64,000 bases of DNA. It comes from Athripsodes cinereus. Its lineage: Eukaryota; Arthropoda; Insecta; Trichoptera; Leptoceridae. The DNA lies in NCBI GenBank assembly GCA_947579605.1, contig OX388309.1:14454713-14518712 (forward strand). The letters run 5' to 3'. The notes under the pieces were generated by a model. It was not told the origin of the DNA and did not search any database. It saw only the letters and a list, made by a program, of their open reading frames with translations. This document shows positions 1 through 9,190 of the stretch, one piece after another (position 1 is the stretch's first letter; each line of letters begins with the position of its first letter). Both the position numbers and the translations under genes were made by a program.

Positions 1-310
1 TGCGGATGATCTAGCCCTTTTTGATACATCTGTGGACGGATTACAGTGTAACGCTAATGCTCTTTATGAAAATTCCTTGCGCCTTGGCCTTCGTATCAAC
101 GCTGGTAAAACGGAGTACATATGTAATAGTACATGCACGAGTACTCACACCCCACTAATGGTTGGTAATTCCCAAATATCTCAGGTTAGCAAATTCAGGT
201 ACCTGGGAGCAATCATAACGCCAGAGGGTGATCTCCGGTCGGAATTACCAATCCGCATAGGGGCAGCTAGTGGGGCTTTCAATAACATGAACAAAGTTTG
301 GAAGGCGTCT
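1..310 (+). pseudogene. RTE-like LINE reverse transcriptase, 5' part, split by an LTR element
   Basis: This is the open frame upstream of the LTR insertion. It reads through the region just after the catalytic box of a non-LTR reverse transcriptase: ADDLALF-like residues at the window edge, then LGLRINAGKTEY and FRYLGAIITPEGDL, which is the usual order after the YADD box. The reading frame stops making sense exactly at base 310, where the LTR begins, and the matching continuation (SIRTK, then LYGCESW) starts at 3434. The element extends beyond the left edge of the window, so its endonuclease cannot be judged. The clade call (RTE-like) rests on the C-terminal motifs and the short-repeat 3' tail of the other half. 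Confidence 0.8.
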
Positions 311-827
311 TGTAGCGGAGCTACATTTCTATGGTCCCGGGTGTGCATCGACCTTAAGATAATGATAAGCGAAATCCGCGAGTCGCTATTCGTTGATTAG
401 ATAATTGTTACATTATCAGATAGGGCTCGTGGGTTGGAGGTCGGTGAACACCCGAGCCTCGACACTCTTTCGCCTGCTACTGGACGATCAACATCACGCC
501 AACCTCGCGCTTCTTGCTTGCATATTCAACCCACACGTGAGTGAAAATCACATAATTAGTGTAAAATCAAATACATCTAACTAACCCGTAGGGATTTAAT
601 AATTGTCGTAGTCAAAGTAAATTTAATAAATCTATTTAACCAACTCTTTAAGAATTAATAATTGTTTATAGCAGCATAACAAAATTTCACAAACTTTGTT
701 TACATAATTCTAACTTTAAAGCGATAAATATCTGTATTGAATATAACTTATTAAATGTAAATAATCAATTTATTTTATATCACCATTTATCTATCTAGTT
801 TCAATAATCACTACCTAACCTGCGATA
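311..827 (+). repeat. 5' LTR
   Basis: The repeat starts TGTAGC, within the short palindrome TGTAGCGGAGCTACA, and ends GCGATA. Its first 327 bases (311-637) are identical to 2893-3219. The last roughly 190 bases match the other LTR only loosely, although both copies end in GCGATA. The end does not have the usual CA. Confidence 0.75.
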
Positions 828-828
828 A

Positions 829-841
829 TGGTGACCCAGCG
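829..841 (+). promoter_or_regulatory. Candidate primer-binding site
   Basis: TGGTGACCC begins one base after the 5' LTR. A sequence starting TGG is expected there, complementary to a tRNA 3' end. The tRNA was not identified. Confidence 0.35.
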
Positions 842-2876
842 TAAGTTTGTAAAGTAGAATCATTTTTATATTGTTAAAATACAACACGTAAAATCTTTTG
901 AAATTTGTGTGTGAAAATTAGTATTGTTCCGATGGGTTGGTATGCAAGCAAACACCGCCGCGAAGTAGTTTCATTAAATAATAATAATAAGTCGTAATAG
1001 AGTCAATATACATAGTAATCGTAGTAAATAGTACGTACATACATAATATAAGCATAATAATTTCTTTCTAGAGCGGTGAGAATTAAAATTCGGTAATACC
1101 AACGAAAGTACAACGATAGTACGCCTAAATGACGACAGGCGGCGCGGCGATCTCCAGTGGTTGGCGAATTAGTCAAAAGAAAAAAAGAATTATTAAAATC
1201 AGAAATAATATTAAAAAACGGGCAACACTAAATTTAGCCGACTTTGTCTCTGGACTAGAATAACTGACAGTTGAATTACGTGATAACGTGACACATCTCT
1301 CTTAGTAAATAATATTAGTTTGTATCATAATAATTACTAAATTGTAATAATATAAATGTATTGTGGCGTGTATTGTAATTAGTTTACAGCGTAACAAAAA
1401 CAAATTCAGACATCGATGAAGCGAGCAGGGCGAGCGAAGCATCAAACAGGCAAAGAGATGACACACTGCAAAAGATGACAACCTGCACAAATTACAGTTA
1501 TATCTCCGGTCTGGCGAGATTTGTGCCAGCCACAGCATAGTATCCTGAGACTTAAGGCATAGTTACACAATTTTGGCAATAACAAACATCACCGACTGGT
1601 AAGCATGCTCTTGCTATCCCATGATCATCATGCGTAAGGTTTGTACGAATCGAGGTGGACGTCATCCAACAGGCAAGCTGGTTTAGCCATGCCCCTGTAT
1701 CCTGTGAACAACATGGGTAGGATTGGTACAACCGAGGTGGCCGTCACCGGCAAGAAAAGGTATGCCCCTGTTACTTGTGAACGACACGAGCTAGGTGCGG
1801 ATAACCTAGGGGATCATCAACCACGCGACAACAGAAGACTGTCCAAGTGGATCATACCAAAATAAAAACAAACATATTTTTGAGTTTTTACAGATACTAT
1901 TGTGCCTCAGGAAAACAATAACTCAATGCAGGAGAGTGCAGAACAATCAACAAATCACAGAGAGATCAACAATCAGCCAATCACAGAGAGATCAGTCCAG
2001 AGTCAACAAGCCCAGAGTCCTCAGACAACAGAGCAAGCCTCCACATCCTCAAGTGGTACAAGAGTGACTACCAGGAGTGCGAGAAAACTTCAATTCATGA
2101 TGAAATATCAAGCTGGATAACACATAAGATACGTAATTCTATAATTTTTAACGTAGAAATTGTCATAATTCAATATAAAGAATTTTATATTCATTATTTC
2201 AATATTTATTTATTACTTTGATGGCTTACATATAAATTTTCATAGTTGCTCTTTAACAAATAAATACATAAATAGAATCTTATCACAAGCATAATAATAT
2301 TATGTTGTTCATATAATAACCTTATAATTATAGCTTGTAAGATGCATGATAATTTCATATTTTTTATATATTAAAGTGTGTACATACACAGCGATTGTAC
2401 ATTTTCCTATAGACAAGTGATGATGTCATAGGAAAATGCAATCAAATATTTGCTTACATGTTATAAAAGAAAATTGCAATCTCTAGTCATTATGCTCTAT
2501 ACAATTTAAGTTTTAAAAAAAAAAAAAAAAATATTTCATAGTCTGATAAGACATTTTTTTTAAAAAAAGGAAATTCATATTCATATAAAGCATTATAAAT
2601 TCATCCATCGAGCCATAGCATCATTTAGTTAGGTAGAGCTGAATAATAACAGCACACTAATTTGATCTTGGTTTTCAGGTTACACGGAGCCCTTAAGTGA
2701 TGAGAGATGAGTCACGGGGTTGTGTCAACTAGGGATGAGAGCTTCAAGAAAAATTTTTTCAAATATATAATAGAACTAACAACATAGAATATAGAGTTTA
2801 TTGTAAAGGTGGATATGCAAGCAATACGCGAGAAATGACAATATCTTGGGAATGAGGCTGAACCTTCATTCTTAAC

Positions 2877-2890
2877 AGAAGGAGGGAAGG
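2877..2890 (+). promoter_or_regulatory. Polypurine tract of the LTR element
   Basis: A 14-base all-purine run (AGAAGGAGGGAAGG) ends two bases before the 3' LTR. This is the usual place of the plus-strand primer of LTR elements. Confidence 0.7.
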
Positions 2891-2892
2891 TA

Positions 2893-3429
2893 TGTAGCGG
2901 AGCTACATTTCTATGGTCCCGGGTGTGCATCGACCTTAAGATAATGATAAGCGAAATCCGCGAGTCGCTATTCGTTGATTAGATAATTGTTACATTATCA
3001 GATAGGGCTCGTGGGTTGGAGGTCGGTGAACACCCGAGCCTCGACACTCTTTCGCCTGCTACTGGACGATCAACATCACGCCAACCTCGCGCTTCTTGCT
3101 TGCATATTCAACCCACACGTGAGTGAAAATCACATAATTAGTGTAAAATCAAATACATCTAACTAACCCGTAGGGATTTAATAATTGTCGTAGTCAAAGT
3201 AAATTTAATAAATCTATTTTACACTTCTAACTAGAAGATAACATCTTTCATTTAATTAATTTTCTTATTCACTTTACAAATTTGAACATAGCAAATATTA
3301 CTTATTACATGTAAGTAATTAATTTATATCGCCAGGTGAGATGTTTATTCATATTCCTTCATAGGAGTCAGATATATCTATATTTTCATTCATATATTTT
3401 CAATTAAACCAACATCGTCTAGGGCGATA
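2893..3429 (+). repeat. 3' LTR
   Basis: This is the second copy of the terminal repeat. It is identical to the 5' copy over 2893-3219, then diverged with small length changes, and is followed by the target duplication GTCT at 3430-3433. Confidence 0.75.
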
Positions 3430-3433
3430 GTCT

Positions 3434-3928
3434 GGACTCAGCATCAGGACAAAATGTCGCTTGTTCAATGCGTGCATCATCCCAATCCTTCTATATGGCT
3501 GTGAGTCTTGGCACTTAACCAAGGCTCAGGAGCGGAAGATACTAAGCTTTGAAAACAGGTGTCTTAGAAGGATTTTGGATGTCAAATGGTATGAACATGT
3601 TACAAATGATGCTGTGCGCCGGCGCACCCAGCAGAGACCTGTAATCTCCGTAATACAGGAGAGACGATGGTCCTGGCTGGGACATGTTTTGAGAATGCCT
3701 AATGATAGTTGGCCAAAAAGAGCACTGTTTTTCCGTCCGCAGGGGTTCCGTCGGCCCGGGCGTCCCTCTTTCACAATACACCGTTCCTATGACAACGATA
3801 TCAGAGCGCAAGGAATGTCGTGGAAGGAGGTGACGCAATTGGCACAGAGACGCTCTGAATGGAGGAGGCTGGTTTCTGCCCTGTGCTCCAGAGAGGAGCG
3901 TTGAGGGCGATGATGATGATGATGATGA
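3434..3928 (+). pseudogene. RTE-like LINE reverse transcriptase, C-terminal part and tail
   Basis: This is the continuation of the LINE broken at 310. The frame reads SIRTK, FNACIIPILLYGCESW, RRILDVKWYEH, WLGHVLRM and ends WRRLVSALCSREER before a TGA stop. These are C-terminal landmarks of RTE-like LINE proteins. The stop is followed by a run of GAT units (3909-3928), the microsatellite-like 3' tail typical of the RTE group rather than poly(A). The protein part is open and little damaged, so the copy is not very old. It was interrupted by the LTR element after it inserted. Confidence 0.8.
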
Positions 3929-4800
3929 CCGGAAAATATTAAAAAGATAAGTTCAATAAAAAAAAATTAAATTGGAATTAAGGAAATATATTATATTGTT
4001 TAAATTATCTGTTTCAAGTTAGGGCTTAAGTCGTTTGTTAGGGAGAAAAATCAATCAGAAAAAAATGCCGAACCGCCCATACTTCGGTATTTTTGTCATA
4101 CCGAACACGGTGCTAAAATACCGAACGGTTCGGTATTCTACTGAACACCTGGCAACACTGCTCGTGCACCCCTATTTTTAGTCACGCCATCGTAGATCCC
4201 GTCGAGTTTCCCGTGGATATCTGGGGATTCACCTGGACAACTTTGAGAATCACTGGTATAGTGTAATAAAATAATTCATTTATGTTGAACAATTATATTT
4301 AACTCAGATTTGTTTATAAATTATCTACTGTATGTAATATAATATGTAGGTACTTATTTATTTTTTTAGGTTGATAGCCACTCATTCATTTTAAATTTAT
4401 AAAAATTCTTTCCATGAAAATGGAATTTTTTTTTTTTTCAAAATTTAAATTTCAGAACCACAGATGTTAAATTGTATGGATAACGGTTCTAATTTGAAAA
4501 TGTATACAAAATTTATTCTATAAATAGGCCAATCTATGAAAAAACTTCATCGTTGATTTTGTATAATTATCCATATAGTTTGTGTGACAGCAGAACTGTC
4601 ATACAAACGGCATTTTCATACAAAAATACAATCCAAATTTCCGACTATTTCGTTGGATTTTCCAAAAAATTTCTATCATATAAACAGTCTCCTGATAATT
4701 ACAAACACAACAAAAAAAGAATTAGCCAAGTTGGTTCAGCCGTTCTCAAGTTATGGAGTGACATACATGGTCAATTGATTTTTATTTATAAGATATATTA
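3929..4800. other. Intergenic, AT-rich
   Basis: No gene is seen. Bases 4075-4160 contain several TACCGAA/TTCGGTA words in both orientations followed by a CACCTGGCAACACTG end, which looks like a decayed DNA-transposon terminus. The rest is low-complexity AT-rich DNA. Confidence 0.4.
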
Positions 4801-4980
4801 AACGAACTTTTCGCATTTTGCTGGATTTTCACACCTGCGAGAGTGAAGATATTAAGAATATTATAATATAGTGCAAAACTCCCTTTTGTATGAAACAGGA
4901 AAGGTGTCCCGATGCTTACAAATTGGCTTAGGCTGGTTTAAGTGCACTTTACCCATGGTACGTTCACCAATCCCACCAAT
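4801..4980 (+). repeat. TA-associated dispersed repeat, copy A
   Basis: This carries the same words as the copies at 26571-26680, 35107-35325 and 35335-35690: a CACACCTGCGAGAGTGAAG block, then TGTCCCGATGCTTAC, TTAGGCTGG, and a GTACGTTCACCAAT end. The left flank is a short AT tract. No protein is coded. Confidence 0.7.
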
Positions 4981-5055
4981 TCCTGTTTCAAACTATATAA
5001 AAATGTAATGAAAAAAAGGTTTATATTAGAATTTAATGAAATTGTGAGCTCAAAC

Positions 5056-5343
5056 TCAATAAAGATTAAACAGAGATTTCACACCAGTGATTACTGTAAA
5101 TGGAATGTTGGATTGTTGGCGTCCTATTGAATCAAACCATTTTTGTGATCCTTGATTTGCCGTTCTGTTTGTGTTGAACTGCTCTGTATCACTTTTGCTA
5201 TCTGAATTTATAATAAAGCTCCTAGGTCTTCTTCCATGTTGTTCAATACATTCAGATCTTCTTGGGAAAATATTTGTACATAGTAACATGGATTCCACTA
5301 ACATCACTATCTGTTCTATTTAAATCTTGATTACTGTTTGTAT
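5056..5343 (-). pseudogene. Possible piggyBac-like transposase N-terminal fragment
   Basis: A frame-shifted stretch on the minus strand begins with an ATG at about 5342 and continues in a second frame reading NSDSKSDTEQFN and SNIPFTVITG. A tryptophan-containing, polar N-terminus leading to a PFT..TG motif resembles the start of the DDE domain of piggyBac-family transposases. Nothing further of that family follows, and frame shifts and stops break it. This may equally be an unrelated decayed exon, so the call is tentative. Confidence 0.2.
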
Positions 5344-5661
5344 TCATATTATTGGGTCAGGGATAGCAATTATGTAAAAAAGAAGCAAATATAATAATTG
5401 CATTAATAAAAATAAAAGTCAAAAAATAAAGCGAGCAACAAAATACGCAACCATCTAGTGCACTGCCAAAAAAAGATAGTGACCGAAAACATGACCTCAC
5501 AATGTGCGTTAACAGAAATTGTAATTTCTCTTCAATAGCACCATGAGGGTCATTGATGACCACCATTCATTTTCTTCATTTTCCTGGAAAATTTCTCTTC
5601 CAAATAAAAAACGAAAGATGTTTTTGTGATCACCAATGCTATTTAGAGATTAATAAAGATA

Positions 5662-5667
5662 TTTATT
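5662..5667 (-). terminator. Possible poly(A) signal of the small membrane-protein gene
   Basis: AATAAA on the minus strand, about 180 bases after the stop codon of the gene at 5847-6610. Confidence 0.35.
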
Positions 5668-5846
5668 TTGTTTTTGTTCACTTCTATGATGGCATTCAAT
5701 GTGTTAATAAATGATAATATTAAATAGATAGCTTACATGAAATGCCACTCGCTATGTGAAATGGATCCTCTGTATATTCATATAAAAATGGTATGGATCG
5801 ACTTTTTAAAATAAATTAAATACTGAGGTAACAAATATAAAAAATA

Positions 5847-6610
5847 TTAACATGTATTATCCATGTAAATTAGAAGTGCACTCATCACAGTGAAGAATGT
5901 CAGGAGGAAGAGTGCAGCGGGTAACAGTTTCTTGGAAGTTTCATTCCTATGGAGGACACATGGTGGAGTGGCTGTGGGAGGCGAGGAAGCCACAACGGGC
6001 TGCACAGGGTGCTGTTGGCCTGGAAGAGTTACCTGTGGCCCCGCTACCTGAGTAATGGCCTAAAATCAAATATTACTTTGCTATAAATTTTTCAAATTTC
6101 ATACTTTTAAGTTTTTGAGTGTCCTGTAAAAGGCAGGGTTTGTAAATCTCATGTATAAGACAATTAACACCTATAATTCAGCGAGGAGGTACGCCACTCA
6201 TCCTGAACAGCCTTTTATCAGGATAGAAAGGACAATCTGCATTTGTGGGATACATGGTGATACCTAGTAGTAGTAGTAGCACTAAATGAATTTCTTATGC
6301 TGGCAAACAACTGTTTCATGCCAAGGAGTTTTGTATCTTATCTTACTAGTTTAGGTTTCATGGTTTGCAATGCATTTTTGTGCACTTAAAGTGAATTCTG
6401 TTGAAAATATATTACACAACAAACTAGCCTTATTCTAATTACGCCATTTTTTAAAAAAAAACATTGTATCTAAATCTTTACAATATCTAAATAAACATAA
6501 GAAGTAACACAAAAATTTTCCCGTAAAACAATATGTACCTTCTTGTTTCCGGTGGCTTGGCATTGTTTAAACAATAGTGTGTGAAGAGAGCGGATATTTA
6601 GCTTAACCAT
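5847..6610 (-). CDS. Small single-pass membrane protein, two exons, unidentified
   Basis: The coding exons are 6539-6610 and 5847-6059, giving 94 residues. The start is the ATG at 6610-6608, with an in-frame TGA a few codons upstream. Exon 1 ends AAG with donor GTACAT. Exon 2 follows a TTTTAG acceptor, and the join is in phase 0. Residues 1-24 are basic and free of acid residues, residues 25-60 are rich in P, Q, V and T, and residues 69-90 (LPAALFLLTFFTVMSALLIY region) form one clear membrane helix followed by only four residues. Its small size, acid-free basic N-terminus and terminal helix suggest a mitochondrial or tail-anchored protein. That is inference; I do not recognise the family. It is transcribed away from MLH1, whose start is 2.6 kb upstream. 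Its 479-bp intron contains a repeat also seen at about 12175-12250. Confidence 0.6.
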
Positions 6611-7348
6611 GTGAACGAAGGAGATAACACAATGTCACAATAAAACACCTGCCACAAATATCCACTAATAAATGCAAGGTTTGAAACTAACGTGTAAATA
6701 TATTAGGCAATTAACAAAACATAAATTTCGCCAAAATATGCAATAGGAAATAGATGTCATAGAATAGTACAAAAATATAAAATGCGCGAATACAAACACA
6801 AAACAATTGACAAAAAAATCATAGAAACATAGTGCGCTGCATCCTAGTAGTGAATCGACTCCGTTTAGCGTACACATGTATTACTCAGTTCTGGTCAAAG
6901 ATTCGGATCTTTCCAAATTGACCCGTGGATCTACAAATCACTTAAAGTAGCATTCACTTTGGATGATCATCCAAAGTGTCAGGGTCAAACCTGTTCATCG
7001 AAAGTGAACGCGTCTGTTCACATTTGTTCATCCTATGCTTTCACTGCCGTGTCATGTTGTATATAGTAAAAAAGTAATTAAAAAATTACACTTTTTAAAA
7101 ATTAAAACAAATAAATATGATTCTCGACTGCATTATAATTTTGTATATGATTCTGACTTTCAATACAATAATAAGATAAAACTTGTTTAATAAACAATAT
7201 AGTTGCTTCAGTGACAGGACCTTTCATCAAATCTTCAGAATTTCCAAGTCTTACGTAGTATTATATTCTCTTTGTTTCCAAGTAGTGAACAAGAATATTA
7301 TTCTCCATGTATTTTACGATATTTGTACGGCGGTTTTTGGTCTGTATC
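6611..7348. other. Divergent intergenic region, left part
   Basis: Spacer between the small membrane-protein gene and MLH1. Bases 6946-7035 hold inverted TTTGGATGATCATCCAAA and GTTCATC words, related to 46500-46570. No gene is seen. Confidence 0.4.
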
Positions 7349-8397
7349 CAGCGTTGCCAGACGTACGGTAATTACCGTATTTGTACGGCAATTTCATTCC
7401 CGTACGGTAATGATTTTAACAATTAATTACCGTACAATAGTATTGTTCAGAATCTGAGTATTCGTTTTTATGTATTCGTTATTCAACTTAACTCGAAGAA
7501 CTAAATCCTCAATGCCAAATCTGTTCGGTCTTTTTCGTTCTTTTGGGAAAAATTACATTAAAGTACTATATTTTCAAAGAAACTAAGATTTAACATCGCG
7601 TGGCAAATAAAGTCACGAACGAGATTTAAATCTTCGTGTGTGTTTTTTTTTTGGAAAAAAAAACCTTAAGATACTCTATTTTCAAAGATACTAAGGTTTC
7701 ATATTGCGTGTCAAACGTTGAGAACGAGATTCTTGGATTTAAATCTACGTGTTATTATTTTGGAAAAAACGCCATTGGAGTATTCTATTTTCAAAGGAAT
7801 TAAGGTTTTATATCGCGTGTCAAATGTAACAAACGAGATTCAAAGATTTAAATCTTTGTGAAGTTGTTTTGGTAAAAATACCATTAGAATACTCTATTTA
7901 CAAAGAGACTAAGGTTTAAAATCGCGTGACATATATCACAAACGAGATTTAAGGATTTAAATCTTCGTGTCGTCTTTTGGGAAAAAGGCCTTTAAAATAC
8001 TTTATTTTCAAAGAGACTAAGGTGAAAATCGCGTGACAAATTCCACGAACGAGAACGAATGTTAAGAACGAATTGTTTTGAAGAACGATGTCTCAAGTAC
8101 CGATTACTGAAAAACAACTGGATTTACCAATACTACCGTACAACTAACAAGTATCCGGTATTGACATAAACAATCATCGGTACAAATACCCGTTATATTG
8201 TAAAAATATTCATTATGAAAACCGAGGATTTTTTGAAATTTTCCAAATTCCTATACCATTCCCAAAATTTGGCGACGGGGAGGGGTGTAGAAATACGTAC
8301 CCGTTACATTTTGAAAAGGTACTGTTGTTTTTCCGATGTGTACGGTATTTTTTTCACCGAAGTAAGGTAATTTTGGCAACACAATCTGGTAACCCTG
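7349..8397 (+). mobile_element. hAT-like non-autonomous element
   Basis: The termini are CAGCGTTGCCAGA on the left and TCTGGTAACCCTG on the right, imperfect inverted repeats of a kind common in insect DNA transposons. They are flanked by TCTGTATC (7341-7348) and TTTGTATC (8398-8405), an 8-bp duplication with one mismatch, the size made by hAT transposases. The inside is the left arm of the tandem-unit inverted repeat plus a TACCG-rich segment. No transposase frame exists. Confidence 0.6.
7437..8135 (+). repeat. Left arm of a large inverted repeat built of ~115-bp tandem units
   Basis: About five units recur, each with TTTTCAAAGA.ACTAAGGTTT, an ATCGCGTG..AAA box, an AACGAGATT box and a GATTTAAATCT.CGTG palindrome. 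The arm is the reverse complement of 8417-9002, apart from one unit (around 7860-7975) missing from the other arm. Confidence 0.85.
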
Positions 8398-8416
8398 TTT
8401 GTATCTGCCTATTTGA

Positions 8417-9002
8417 TAGTATTGGTAAATCCAGTTCTTTCTCAGGAATCGGTACTTGAGACATCGTTCTTCAAAACAATTCGTTCTTAACATTCGTTCT
8501 CGTTCGTGGAATTTGTCACGCGATTTTCACCTTAGTCTCTTTGAAAATAAAGTATTTTAAAGGCCTTTTTCCCAAAAGACGACACGAAGATTTAAATCTT
8601 TGAATCATGTTTGTTACATTTGACACGCGATATAAAACCTTAATTCCTTTGAAAATAGAATACTCCAATGGCGTTTTTTCCAAAATAATAACACGTAGAT
8701 TTAAATCCAAGAATCTCGTTCTCAACGTTTGACACGCAATATGAAACCTTAGTATCTTTGAAAATAGAGTATCTTAAGGTTTTTTTTTCCAAAAAAAAAC
8801 ACACACGAAGATTTAAATCTCGTTCGTGTTTATTTGCCACGCGATGTTAAACCTTAGTTTCTTTGAAAATATAGTACTTTAATGTAATTTTTCCCAAAAG
8901 AACGAAAAAGACCGAACAGATTTGGCATTGAGGATTTAGTTCTTCGAGTTAAGTTGAAGAACGAATACATAAGAACGAATATTCAGATTCTGAACAATAC
9001 TA
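8417..9002 (-). repeat. Right arm of the tandem-unit inverted repeat
   Basis: Reverse complement of 7437-8135 with about four units instead of five. The outermost shared words are ATAGTATTGTTCAGA on the left and its complement near 8985-9000. The spacer is 281 bases (8136-8416). The arm ends about 190 bases before the MLH1 start codon. Confidence 0.85.
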
Positions 9003-9190
9003 CTATTTGACATTTGCGGCTTAAACTTGTTCTCTATGACGGTTTGAAATATTTGTGTTTGAATTTTGTTGGAACATAATAAATAATAATATCATGTGCT
9101 TTCATGCTCTTCATAATTATATTTTTTTTAATAAATAAAAGTCCTTAAGTTGATTTATAAAAAAATATTTAAACGCAAATAACATATGAA
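9003..9190 (+). promoter_or_regulatory. MLH1 5' flank
   Basis: 188 AT-rich bases separate the inverted-repeat arm from the MLH1 start codon and must hold the proximal promoter and 5' leader, unless an upstream noncoding exon exists. No TATA box was assigned. Confidence 0.35.

Larger units (their letters stand above)
311..3429 (+). mobile_element. Non-autonomous LTR retrotransposon inserted in a LINE
   Basis: Two direct repeats (311-827 and 2893-3429) flank about 2.07 kb without any gag, protease, reverse transcriptase or integrase frame. The 4-bp sequence GTCT lies on both sides (307-310 and 3430-3433), as expected for a target-site duplication, and removing the insert rejoins the interrupted LINE frame. 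A polypurine tract (2877-2890) sits directly before the 3' repeat. A possible primer-binding site beginning TGGTGACCC follows the 5' repeat. Only small frames lie inside: 1641-1865 (74 codons) and 1902-2120 (72 codons, rich in Q, S and T), neither recognised. Bases about 1647-1790 contain an imperfect tandem duplication with a unit of about 85 bp. The size and lack of genes fit a TRIM/LARD-type element mobilised in trans. The superfamily is unknown. Confidence 0.8.

Noticed and set aside
1302..1538. 78-codon minus-strand frame
   Set aside because: Lies inside the LTR element, Cys-rich only by chance, with no splice or start context and no recognisable family.
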